From the NCBI RefSeq assembly GCF_017726655.1, contig NZ_CP072308.1, positions 2,176,501 through 2,240,500 of the forward strand: DNA of 64,000 nt, written 5' to 3'. The notes below the pieces were generated by a model, which worked only from the letters and a program-made list of their open reading frames with translations, had not been told where the DNA came from and did not search any database. Source of the stretch: Agrobacterium tumefaciens. GTDB taxonomy: Bacteria; Pseudomonadota; Alphaproteobacteria; Rhizobiales; Rhizobiaceae. Shown here piece after piece: positions 56,259 through 64,000 of this stretch. The position numbers and the translations under genes are program-made. Positions within the stretch are counted from its first letter, which is position 1. Each line of letters opens with the position of its first letter.

Positions 56259-59200
56259 TTGAAGATATCGAAAATACTTGTTGCCAACCGTTCCGAAATT
56301 GCCATCCGCGTTTTCCGGGCTGCCAATGAGCTTGGAATTAAAACCGTTGCGATCTGGGCGGAAGAGGACAAGCTTTCCTTGCACCGCTTCAAGGCGGATG
56401 AATCCTATCAGGTTGGCCGCGGCCCGCATCTTGCCAAGGATATGGGGCCGATCGAGAGCTATCTTTCGATCGAGGAGGTTATCCGTGTCGCCAAGCTCTC
56501 GGGAGCCGATGCGATCCATCCCGGCTACGGCCTTCTGTCGGAAAGCCCGGAATTCGTGGAGGCCTGCAACAAGGCCGGCATCACCTTCATCGGACCGACG
56601 GCGGACACCATGCGCCAGCTCGGCAACAAGGTGGCTGCCCGCAACCTGGCGATTTCGGTCGATGTTCCCGTCGTTCCCGCAACCGATCCGCTGCCTGATG
56701 ATATGGCGGAAGTGGAGCGCATGGCCGAGGAAATCGGCTATCCCGTGATGCTCAAAGCCTCATGGGGCGGTGGCGGTCGCGGCATGCGCGCCATCCGCAG
56801 ACGAGAAGACCTTGCCCGCGAGGTGACGGAAGCCAAGCGCGAAGCAAAGGCCGCCTTCGGCAAGGACGAGGTCTATCTGGAAAAGCTGGTCGAGCGCGCG
56901 CGCCACGTGGAAAGCCAGATTCTTGGCGATACACATGGCAATGTGGTGCATCTTTTTGAACGCGACTGTTCCATTCAGCGCCGTAACCAGAAGGTCGTCG
57001 AACGTGCGCCCGCGCCTTATCTTACCGAAGCGCAGCGGCAGGAACTTGCGTCCTACTCCCTGAAGATTGCGGGTGCCACCAACTATATCGGCGCTGGCAC
57101 AGTCGAATATCTGATGGATGCCGATACCGGCAAGTTCTACTTCATCGAGGTGAACCCACGCATCCAGGTGGAGCACACGGTCACCGAAGTCGTCACCGGC
57201 ATCGATATCGTCAAGGCGCAGATTCACATTCTTGAAGGTGCCGCCATCGGCACGGCGGAATCGGGCGTTCCGCGCCAGGAAGACATCCGCCTCAACGGCC
57301 ATGCGCTGCAGTGCCGTATCACGACGGAAGACCCCGAACACAACTTCATTCCCGATTACGGCCGTATCACCGCCTATCGTTCCGCCTCGGGCTTCGGCAT
57401 CCGTCTGGACGGCGGCACTTCCTACACGGGCGCCGTCATCACCCGCTATTATGATCCGCTGCTGGTGAAAGTGACGGCCTGGGCGCCGCAGCCGGATGAA
57501 GCGATCAGCCGCATGGACCGCGCGCTGCGCGAGTTCCGCATCCGCGGCGTGGCGACCAACCTTACCTTCCTGGAAGCCATCATCGGTCACGACAGCTTCC
57601 GCAACAACACCTATACGACGCGTTTCATCGACTCGACGCCGGAGCTATTCGCGCAGGTGAAGCGTCAGGACCGCGCCACCAAGCTTCTCACCTATCTGGC
57701 CGATGTGACCGTCAATGGTCACCCGGAAACCAAGGGTCGCGCCAGACCGCCCGAAAAGGCCGCAAAGCCTATCGTGCCTTACATTGATGCGCCGACGCCA
57801 GATGGCACCAAGCAGCTGCTGGACAAGCTCGGCCCGAAGGGCTTTGCGGAGTGGATGCGCAATGAAAAGCGCGTTCTGATCACCGATACGACCATGCGTG
57901 ATGGCCATCAGTCGCTTCTCGCTACCCGCGTTCGCACCCATGACATTGCCCGCGTCGCCAGCGTTTACGCCAAGGCCCTGCCGCAGCTTTTGTCGCTGGA
58001 GTGCTGGGGAGGTGCGACCTTCGACGTTTCCATGCGCTTCCTGACGGAAGATCCCTGGGAGCGTCTCGCACTCATTCGCGAAGGCGCGCCGAACCTGCTG
58101 CTGCAAATGTTGCTGCGGGGCGCGAATGGCGTCGGTTACAAAAATTACCCCGACAATGTCGTAAAATACTTCGTCCGGCAGGCCGCCAAGGGCGGGGTCG
58201 ATCTCTTCCGCGTGTTCGACTGCCTGAACTGGGTGGAGAATATGCGGGTTTCAATGGATGCCATTGCCGAAGAGAACAAGCTCTGCGAGGCGACTATCTG
58301 CTACACGGGCGATATACTGAACTCGGCCCGCCCGAAATATGACCTGAAATATTATACCAGTCTTGCTAAGGAGCTGGAGCAGGCCGGCGCGCATATCATC
58401 GCCGTCAAGGATATGGCTGGCCTGTTGAAGCCGGCCGCGGCGAAAGTCCTGTTCAAGGCGCTGCGCGAAGAAACGGGCCTGCCCATCCATTTCCACACCC
58501 ACGATACGTCGGGTATTTCGGCGGCGACGGTTCTTGCCGCCGTGGATGCCGGTGTCGACGCCGTCGATGCGGCCATGGACGCCTTCTCCGGCAATACGTC
58601 GCAGCCATGCCTTGGCTCGATCGTGGAGGCGCTCGCAGGATCGGAACGCGATACCGGCCTTGATCCCGAGTGGATCCGCCGCATTTCCTTCTATTGGGAG
58701 GCCGTGCGCAATCAATATGCCGCCTTCGAGAGCGATCTCAAGGGACCGGCCTCGGAAGTCTATCTGCATGAAATGCCGGGCGGCCAGTTCACCAACCTCA
58801 AGGAACAGGCGCGTTCGCTGGGCCTCGAAAGCCGCTGGCACGAGGTGGCACAGGCCTATGCGGATGCGAACAGGATGTTTGGTGATATCGTCAAGGTGAC
58901 GCCGTCCTCCAAGGTCGTCGGTGACATGGCGCTGATGATGGTGAGCCAGGACCTGACGGTCGCGGATGTCGAAAATCCCGACCGTGAAGTGTCCTTCCCG
59001 GACTCTGTCGTGTCGATGCTGAAGGGCGATCTCGGACAGTCGCCCGGCGGATGGCCGGCGGCCCTGCAGAAAAAGGCGTTGAAGGGTGACGAGCCCTATA
59101 CGGTTCGTCCTGGCTCGCTTTTGCCCGACGCCGACCTGGATGCGGAGCGGAAGGCAATCGAGACAAAACTGGAGCGCAAGGTCGACGACTTCGAGTTTGC

Positions 59201-59720
59201 ATCCTACCTGATGTATCCGAAGGTCTTCACCGACTTCGCTCTGGCAGCAGAAACCTACGGCCCTGTCTCCGTTCTGCCTACCCATGCCTATTTCTACGGC
59301 ATGGAGGATGGTGAAGAGCTGTTTGCCGATATTGAACGCGGCAAGACGCTTGTTATCGTCAATCAAGCCTCGTCCGGCACGGATGACAAGGGCATGGTCA
59401 CGGTGTTTTTCGAGATCAACGGCCAGCCGCGCCGCATCAAGGTGCCGGATCGCGCCCATGGCGCTTCCGGCTCTGCCGCGCGCCGCAAGGCCGAACCGGG
59501 AAGCGCGTCGCATGTTGGCGCGCCAATGCCGGGTGTCATCAGCAGGGTCTTCGTCAACCAGGGTCAGGAGGTCAAGGCCGGCGACGTGCTGCTTTCTATC
59601 GAGGCCATGAAGATGGAAACCGCGCTGCATGCCGAACGCGACGGCAAGATCGCCGAAGTCTTGGTACGACCAGGCGACCAGATCGACGCGAAGGACTTGT
59701 TGATCGCTTACGCCGAATAA
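56259..59720 (+). CDS. pyc: pyruvate carboxylase
   Basis: This single-chain pyruvate carboxylase, about 1153 aa, makes oxaloacetate from pyruvate, bicarbonate and ATP. It has the biotin carboxylase domain (about 1-455, with KASWGGGGRGMR), the carboxyltransferase domain from about 535 (DTTMRDGHQSLLATR) and the C-terminal biotinyl domain EAMKMET with Lys1118. TTG 56259 was chosen as start: GGGGAG lies 7 nt upstream and the product then begins KISKILVANRSEIAIRVF, as in related rhizobial enzymes. Upstream in-frame codons would extend into the promoter. It is monocistronic. Confidence 0.96.
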   Translation: MKISKILVANRSEIAIRVFRAANELGIKTVAIWAEEDKLSLHRFKADESYQVGRGPHLAKDMGPIESYLSIEEVIRVAKLSGADAIHPGYGLLSESPEFVEACNKAGITFIGPTADTMRQLGNKVAARNLAISVDVPVVPATDPLPDDMAEVERMAEEIGYPVMLKASWGGGGRGMRAIRRREDLAREVTEAKREAKAAFGKDEVYLEKLVERARHVESQILGDTHGNVVHLFERDCSIQRRNQKVVERAPAPYLTEAQRQELASYSLKIAGATNYIGAGTVEYLMDADTGKFYFIEVNPRIQVEHTVTEVVTGIDIVKAQIHILEGAAIGTAESGVPRQEDIRLNGHALQCRITTEDPEHNFIPDYGRITAYRSASGFGIRLDGGTSYTGAVITRYYDPLLVKVTAWAPQPDEAISRMDRALREFRIRGVATNLTFLEAIIGHDSFRNNTYTTRFIDSTPELFAQVKRQDRATKLLTYLADVTVNGHPETKGRARPPEKAAKPIVPYIDAPTPDGTKQLLDKLGPKGFAEWMRNEKRVLITDTTMRDGHQSLLATRVRTHDIARVASVYAKALPQLLSLECWGGATFDVSMRFLTEDPWERLALIREGAPNLLLQMLLRGANGVGYKNYPDNVVKYFVRQAAKGGVDLFRVFDCLNWVENMRVSMDAIAEENKLCEATICYTGDILNSARPKYDLKYYTSLAKELEQAGAHIIAVKDMAGLLKPAAAKVLFKALREETGLPIHFHTHDTSGISAATVLAAVDAGVDAVDAAMDAFSGNTSQPCLGSIVEALAGSERDTGLDPEWIRRISFYWEAVRNQYAAFESDLKGPASEVYLHEMPGGQFTNLKEQARSLGLESRWHEVAQAYADANRMFGDIVKVTPSSKVVGDMALMMVSQDLTVADVENPDREVSFPDSVVSMLKGDLGQSPGGWPAALQKKALKGDEPYTVRPGSLLPDADLDAERKAIETKLERKVDDFEFASYLMYPKVFTDFALAAETYGPVSVLPTHAYFYGMEDGEELFADIERGKTLVIVNQASSGTDDKGMVTVFFEINGQPRRIKVPDRAHGASGSAARRKAEPGSASHVGAPMPGVISRVFVNQGQEVKAGDVLLSIEAMKMETALHAERDGKIAEVLVRPGDQIDAKDLLIAYAE

Positions 59721-59752
59721 CGGCGTAACTCCTCCCGGCAACAGACTCGTAG

Positions 59753-59782
59753 ACGCCCGCCTTCTCGGCGGGCGTTTTTTTA
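59753..59782 (+). terminator. terminator of pyc
   Basis: ACGCCCGCC, a 5-nt loop and GGCGGGCGT run into a TTTTTT tract, 33 bp past the pyc stop codon. Confidence 0.94.
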
Positions 59783-59802
59783 TTGCGCTACGGCAGAAAC
59801 TT

Positions 59803-59843
59803 GTTTATGCATGTTCTTACACGTTTGTTCCCGTTTATGCATG
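59803..59843 (+). promoter_or_regulatory. direct-repeat operators of the DeoR-type regulator
   Basis: GTTTATGCATG occurs exactly twice, at 59803-59813 and 59833-59843, 30 bp apart (about three helical turns). A weaker TTTGTTC-like copy lies between. The second copy ends 7 bp before the deoR-type start, fitting autoregulation. Confidence 0.6.
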
Positions 59844-59850
59844 AGTTTTC

Positions 59851-60657
59851 ATGAGCGACCATTTTGTCAGTGAGCGGCAGGCGCTTATCCTCGAGCAGTT
59901 GCGGCAAAGCGGCCGCGTTCTCGCGCAGGATCTGGCGCAAAACTTCGGCGTTTCCGAAGATACCGTGCGCCGCGATCTGCGCGAAATGGCAGCGCGCGGG
60001 GAATGCCTTCGGGTTTACGGTGGAGCCTTGCTCTCGGATAACAAGACGGTTCCGTTGAAGACACGGATTGCCGAGGATGAGGACCGGAAGGCGCTGTTGG
60101 CGCGGTCCGTGCTGCCGCTGCTTGAGCCGGGGAAGGTCGTCTTCATCGATGCGGGTTCCACCAATCTTGCCATTGCCCGCGCGATCCCGGCCGGTCTCAA
60201 CCTGACCGTGGTGACGAATACCCCGGCCATCGCTGCCGAACTGACGGGGCGTGCCGATATTGATCTCGTGCTGATTGGCGGCAAGGTCGATGCGGCCGTT
60301 GGTGCTGCAATCGACGCCATGGCATTGCGGCAGCTGGAGTTGATGCGGCCGGATCTGTGTGTTCTCGGTGTCTGCGGCGCTGCTGCCGAGACCGGGCTTT
60401 CGGCGGATGTTTTCGAGGACGCGGTGTTCAAGCGGCTTGCCTGCAGCGCCAGCCAGCGGATCGTCGCCGCGATTACCACGGAAAAGCTCGGCCATAAGGC
60501 TGCTTTTCACGTGCATGATTTTTCCCCGCCTCTTAGCCTCGTGCTCGAACAGGATGCCGACCGCGCCATGGTCGAGGCGCTGCGTGCAAAAGGCGTCGAG
60601 GTTGATTGCGGCGCGAGTGACGCTGTGCGATTTCCACTGGTCAAGTCTAAAGGATAG
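59851..60657 (+). CDS. DeoR-family transcriptional regulator
   Basis: This 268-aa protein has an N-terminal DeoR helix-turn-helix (LAQDLAQNFGVSEDTVRRDLREM, about 22-45) and a C-terminal sugar-phosphate-sensing domain with DAGSTNLAIARAI, NTPAIAAEL and GGKVDAAVGA. Members usually repress sugar-uptake or catabolism genes until a sugar phosphate binds. The stop is separated by 5 bp from an MFS permease start, so the pair is one operon. Direct repeats lie just upstream. Confidence 0.93.
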   Translation: MSDHFVSERQALILEQLRQSGRVLAQDLAQNFGVSEDTVRRDLREMAARGECLRVYGGALLSDNKTVPLKTRIAEDEDRKALLARSVLPLLEPGKVVFIDAGSTNLAIARAIPAGLNLTVVTNTPAIAAELTGRADIDLVLIGGKVDAAVGAAIDAMALRQLELMRPDLCVLGVCGAAAETGLSADVFEDAVFKRLACSASQRIVAAITTEKLGHKAAFHVHDFSPPLSLVLEQDADRAMVEALRAKGVEVDCGASDAVRFPLVKSKG

Positions 60658-60662
60658 TGCCG

Positions 60663-61853
60663 ATGAATGGCCCTACGACATTTTCGCCGACGGCCAAGCG
60701 CTCGTCTTATCTGACAAGGCAAAGGCTGGGCGTTTCCCTGCTGTTCCTGATGAACGGCTTCATGATGGGATCATGGGCGCCCAAAATTCCGGAATTCGCG
60801 GCGCGGCTTTCGTTGAGCGAAAGCGCGCTCGGCCTCATCATTCTCGTCTTCGGCATCGGCTCGCTTGTCTTCATGCCGATTGCCGGCTCCCAGATCGCCC
60901 GTTTTGGCTCAAGGACCGTAAGCCTCGTCACGGCTGCGATCTTCCTGCCGACGTTGCTCTTCATCTCCTGGGCAGGCACGGTCTGGGCCGGCGTGATCGC
61001 GGTGTTCCTGTTCGGTGGACTGACCGGGGCTATGGATGTCGCGATGAATGCCAACGCCGTCGCGGTGGAGCGGGATATGCGGCGGGCGATCATGTCGTCC
61101 TGTCACGCCTTCTGGAGCCTGGGAGGCCTGATCGGCGCGGGTCTTGGTGGTTACCTCATCACGGCCATCGGTGTGCAGGGACATGCCATTGCGCTTACAC
61201 TCATCGCGCTTGTGCTTCTGGTCATCGCCTGGCCGCGGGTCCTCGCGGACCGGCCGCATCCGGAGGAGGAGCGTCCGAAAGGCGGACTGCCGCTGACGCC
61301 GTTGCCCTGGATCATCGGCTTGATGGCCTTGTTCTCGATGATCCCGGAAGGGGCGATTCTTGACTGGGGTGCACTTTATCTGCGCAATGAACTCGGTGCG
61401 TCCGTCTCGCAATCCGGTTTTGCTTTTGCGGCCTTTTCCATGACGATGGCGGCGATGCGCTTTGCTGGCGACCTCGTGCGCGATCGCTTTGGCGCCGTCA
61501 CGACGCTGCGCTTCTGTTCGGCAATGTCGATCCTCGGACTCCTGATTGCCGGTGTTGCGGAAAATTCCACCATCGCCATTATCGGCTTTGCGATTGCAGG
61601 CATCGGCATCTCCAACATGGTGCCCATTGCCTTTTCGGCGGCCGGCAACATGCCGGGGTTGGCACCGGGGATTGGTCTTTCGGTCGTCACGACAATGGGT
61701 TATTCGGGCATTCTGGTGGCGCCGTCGGCAATCGGCTTCATTGCCGAGCATACCGGCCTCGCCAGTGTTTTCCTGTTCCTGCCGCTTCTGCATGTCGTGG
61801 TTCTCCTGCTTTCGCGGCTTGCCCGCCATGCAGATGGTGCGGGCAAGGAATAG
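60663..61853 (+). CDS. MFS permease, YbjJ/fucose-permease-like
   Basis: This 396-aa protein has about twelve membrane helices and MFS loop motifs (SQIARFGSRTVSL after helix 2, and DLVRDRFGAVT after helix 8). It resembles the YbjJ/fucose-permease branch. ATG 60663 has AAAGGA upstream; a GTG at 60657 overlaps the deoR-type stop. Its pairing with a DeoR regulator suggests transport of a sugar or sugar derivative. Substrate unknown. Confidence 0.87.
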   Translation: MNGPTTFSPTAKRSSYLTRQRLGVSLLFLMNGFMMGSWAPKIPEFAARLSLSESALGLIILVFGIGSLVFMPIAGSQIARFGSRTVSLVTAAIFLPTLLFISWAGTVWAGVIAVFLFGGLTGAMDVAMNANAVAVERDMRRAIMSSCHAFWSLGGLIGAGLGGYLITAIGVQGHAIALTLIALVLLVIAWPRVLADRPHPEEERPKGGLPLTPLPWIIGLMALFSMIPEGAILDWGALYLRNELGASVSQSGFAFAAFSMTMAAMRFAGDLVRDRFGAVTTLRFCSAMSILGLLIAGVAENSTIAIIGFAIAGIGISNMVPIAFSAAGNMPGLAPGIGLSVVTTMGYSGILVAPSAIGFIAEHTGLASVFLFLPLLHVVVLLLSRLARHADGAGKE

Positions 61854-61973
61854 GCGTCTCGAATTTTGCCATGATTGCGGTAAAGTAGAAGCTCCCGTGC
61901 GTTGGGTGTTGACAAGCAGGCTTGCCTGTTTCACCTCAAATGCCATACCTTGCCGCAAGCTCCAGAGACCGCC

Positions 61974-63224
61974 ATGACGTCACCTGCCGATTACGATCCA
62001 AAGCCCCGCCGTGCATCCGTCGCCGTCGACGTCGGCGGTGTCATCGTTGGTGGCGGGGCCCCCGTCGTCGTGCAGTCGATGACGAACACCGACACGGCGG
62101 ACATCGACGCCACCGTGCAACAGGTGGCGGCGCTCTTCCGGGCCGGCTCGGAAATCGTGCGCATTACGGTTGATCGTGACGAGAGCGCTGCCGCTGTGCC
62201 GAAAATCCGCGAACGGCTGCTGCGCCTTGGGATGGATGTGCCGCTTGTCGGGGATTTCCATTATATAGGCCACAAGCTTCTGGCCGATCATCCGGCCTGT
62301 GCAGAGGCACTGGCCAAATACCGCATCAATCCCGGCAATGTCGGTTTCAAGGACAAGAAGGATAAGCAGTTCGGCGAAATCGTCGAAATGGCGATCCGTT
62401 ATGACAAGCCCGTTCGCATCGGCGTGAACTGGGGGTCGCTCGATCAGGAGCTGCTGACGACGCTGATGGACAGGAACAAGGAGCAGGGTTTTCCGCTCTC
62501 CGCCCGTCAGGTCACGCGGGAAGCCATCGTTCAGTCAGCGCTGATTTCCGCCGAGCTTGCCGAAGAGATCGGCCTGCCGCGCAATCGCATCATCCTGTCG
62601 GCTAAAGTCAGTCAGGTTCAGGACCTGATCGCCGTCTATTCGATGCTGTCGGAACGATCCAACCACGCCCTGCATCTGGGCTTGACCGAGGCGGGCATGG
62701 GTTCGAAGGGCATCGTCGCCTCCTCCGCCGCCATGGGTTATGTGCTGCAGCATGGCATTGGCGACACGATCCGCGTATCGCTCACGCCCGAGCCGAATGG
62801 CGACCGTACCCGTGAGGTGCAGGTGGCTCAGGAATTGCTGCAGGTGATGGGTTTCCGTCAGTTCATTCCAGTCGTTGCGGCATGTCCCGGCTGTGGACGG
62901 ACCACGTCCACTGTCTTCCAGGAGCTCGCCCAGAACATCCAGAACGACATTCGTAAGAACATGCCGACCTGGCGTGAGAAATATCCCGGTGTCGAGGCGC
63001 TCAACGTCGCCGTCATGGGCTGCATCGTCAATGGCCCCGGCGAAAGCAAACACGCCGATATCGGCATTTCGCTGCCCGGCACCGGTGAGAGCCCAGCGGC
63101 ACCTGTTTTCATCGATGGCGAAAAGGCGCTCACCCTGCGCGGCCCCAACATCGCCGCTGATTTTGAGGCGCTGGTGATCGATTACATCGAAAAGCGTTTT
63201 GGCCGGAAAGACGCGGCGGAATAA
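61974..63224 (+). CDS. ispG: 4-hydroxy-3-methylbut-2-enyl-diphosphate synthase
   Basis: This 416-aa GcpE enzyme, the penultimate step of the MEP isoprenoid pathway, is a 4Fe-4S enzyme that reduces ME-cPP to HMBPP. It shows [40 protein letters not shown] near 303 and [10 protein letters not shown] near 350, which provide the Fe-S cysteines. ATG 61974 gives the usual N-terminus; a longer frame to 61902 has no good start. It is monocistronic. Confidence 0.96.
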   Translation: MTSPADYDPKPRRASVAVDVGGVIVGGGAPVVVQSMTNTDTADIDATVQQVAALFRAGSEIVRITVDRDESAAAVPKIRERLLRLGMDVPLVGDFHYIGHKLLADHPACAEALAKYRINPGNVGFKDKKDKQFGEIVEMAIRYDKPVRIGVNWGSLDQELLTTLMDRNKEQGFPLSARQVTREAIVQSALISAELAEEIGLPRNRIILSAKVSQVQDLIAVYSMLSERSNHALHLGLTEAGMGSKGIVASSAAMGYVLQHGIGDTIRVSLTPEPNGDRTREVQVAQELLQVMGFRQFIPVVAACPGCGRTTSTVFQELAQNIQNDIRKNMPTWREKYPGVEALNVAVMGCIVNGPGESKHADIGISLPGTGESPAAPVFIDGEKALTLRGPNIAADFEALVIDYIEKRFGRKDAAE

Positions 63225-63290
63225 TGCGTAAGCTGCAATGGCCCGAAATCCACTGTCATACCTCCTGAACCTCTCGGAGCATCCAGAAAC

Positions 63291-63953
63291 ATGATCAAAA
63301 AAATCGCGATCGTCGCCCTTTGCGGCACTTATCTTTCCGCCTGCACCACGACCGATCCCTATACGGGCGAGCAGAAGATGTCGAACACGGCAGGTGGCGC
63401 CGGCATCGGCGCCGTTGTCGGTGCTCTCGGGGGTCTTGCTGTCGGCGGTTCGCCGGTCGGTCGCCGCAATGCTGCGCTTATCGGCGCTGGTATCGGTGCG
63501 CTCGCAGGTGGTGCGATCGGCAACTACATGGACGGCCAGGAAGCCGAGCTTCGCGCCCAGCTGCAGGGAACCGGCGTTTCGGTGACGCGCCGTGGCGACA
63601 GCATCGTTCTCAACATGCCATCGAACATCACCTTCGCGACGGATCAGGATCAGGTCATTCCGCCCTTCTACCCAACGCTCGATTCCGTCGCCATCGTGCT
63701 GAACAAGTTCAACCGCACGCTGATCGACATCAACGGCCACACCGATTCCACCGGTAGCCTGCCGCACAACCAGGCGCTTTCGGAGCGTCGCGCGGCGTCA
63801 GTCGCAAATTATCTCGGCGCACGCGGAGTCGACCAGCGACGTATCTCGACCCTAGGCTTCGGTCCGTCACAACCGATTGCCTCGAATGCAACGCCCGACG
63901 GCCGCGCGCAGAACCGCCGCGTTGAAGTACTGATTTCGCCGCTAAAGCAATAG
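63291..63953 (+). CDS. OmpA-family outer-membrane lipoprotein, YiaD-like
   Basis: This 220-aa protein has a lipoprotein signal with LSAC (Cys18), then a glycine-zipper segment (GGAGIGAVVGALGG) that packs in the membrane. The C-terminal OmpA domain (about 105-218) has INGHTDSTGSLPHNQALSERRA and GFGPSQPIASN, which bind peptidoglycan. It anchors the outer membrane to peptidoglycan. The length and architecture match YiaD-type proteins. Confidence 0.92.
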   Translation: MIKKIAIVALCGTYLSACTTTDPYTGEQKMSNTAGGAGIGAVVGALGGLAVGGSPVGRRNAALIGAGIGALAGGAIGNYMDGQEAELRAQLQGTGVSVTRRGDSIVLNMPSNITFATDQDQVIPPFYPTLDSVAIVLNKFNRTLIDINGHTDSTGSLPHNQALSERRAASVANYLGARGVDQRRISTLGFGPSQPIASNATPDGRAQNRRVEVLISPLKQ

Positions 63954-63961
63954 CTTAAAGC

Positions 63962-63989
63962 CGTCACCCCGGACTGTTCCGGGGTGACG
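63962..63989. repeat. 11-bp inverted repeat, candidate palindromic repeat unit
   Basis: CGTCACCCCGG and CCGGGGTGACG flank 6 nt directly after the OmpA lipoprotein gene. No T run follows, so it may be an interspersed rhizobial palindromic element rather than only a terminator. No second copy was seen in the window. Confidence 0.55.
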
Positions 63990-64000
63990 TGCAATCAAGT

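Overview
The window looks like a stretch of an alphaproteobacterial primary chromosome from the Agrobacterium/Rhizobium group. The strongest evidence is a full-length cyclic beta-1,2-glucan synthase (ChvB/NdvB, 2831 aa) with its exporter ChvA/NdvA. Supporting evidence is a CenR/OtpR-type response regulator followed by a cyclic-nucleotide-binding protein, a TrcR (DUF1013) regulator, a two-gene glnK-amtB unit with a sigma-54 type promoter, and a large NAD-dependent glutamate dehydrogenase. No rRNA, tRNA, IS element, prophage or CRISPR array was seen. Genes are mostly intact, closely packed core genes, and many carry clear hairpin/T-run terminators.

Layout. 0-9.7 kb: NAD-GDH, a CarD/CdnL-type RNA polymerase-binding regulator, an L,D-transpeptidase-fold protein divergent from cenR, a CNB-domain protein, exonuclease III, and a LolA-family carrier with a twin-arginine-like signal. 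9.7-20.7 kb: FtsK, AmtB, GlnK, TesB divergent from a UbiH-type hydroxylase, an SUV3-like helicase with a long RG-rich tail, and an S4-domain protein. 20.9-29.3 kb: FdxA ferredoxin, the leuS-lptE-holA operon, a YggS-type PLP protein, TrcR and acetyl-CoA synthetase.

29.4-39.8 kb is the main accessory region, a sugar-acid catabolic island of two divergent transcription units. The minus unit runs FAD-linked dehydrogenase, GntR/FadR regulator, XylX-like FAH-fold dehydratase, then a TRAP transporter (dctQ, dctM, dctP). The plus unit runs a DenD-like dehydrogenase, a beta-hydroxyacid dehydrogenase and an IlvD/Edd pentonate/sugar-acid dehydratase. Two near-identical 15-bp palindromes, one in the divergent promoter and one before the XylX-like gene, look like the operator of the local GntR regulator. 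The dehydratase plus XylX-like pair suggests a Weimberg-like route from an aldonate to 2-oxoglutarate semialdehyde. The denD-like gene appears to carry a 1-nt deletion in a C run that shifts its last ~35 codons out of frame.

39.9-64 kb: a serine/threonine dehydratase, an LhgO-like FAD oxidoreductase, a 47-aa membrane microprotein with its own RBS and terminator, an M20 amidohydrolase, chvB convergent with chvA, an orphan LuxR with a complete acyl-homoserine-lactone-pocket signature, pyruvate carboxylase, a DeoR regulator with direct-repeat operators plus an MFS permease, ispG and an OmpA-family lipoprotein. I did not find a clearly new defence or mobile system. The most useful leads are the sugar-acid island with its operators and frameshift, the microprotein, the orphan LuxR, and several unexplained palindromes in promoters.
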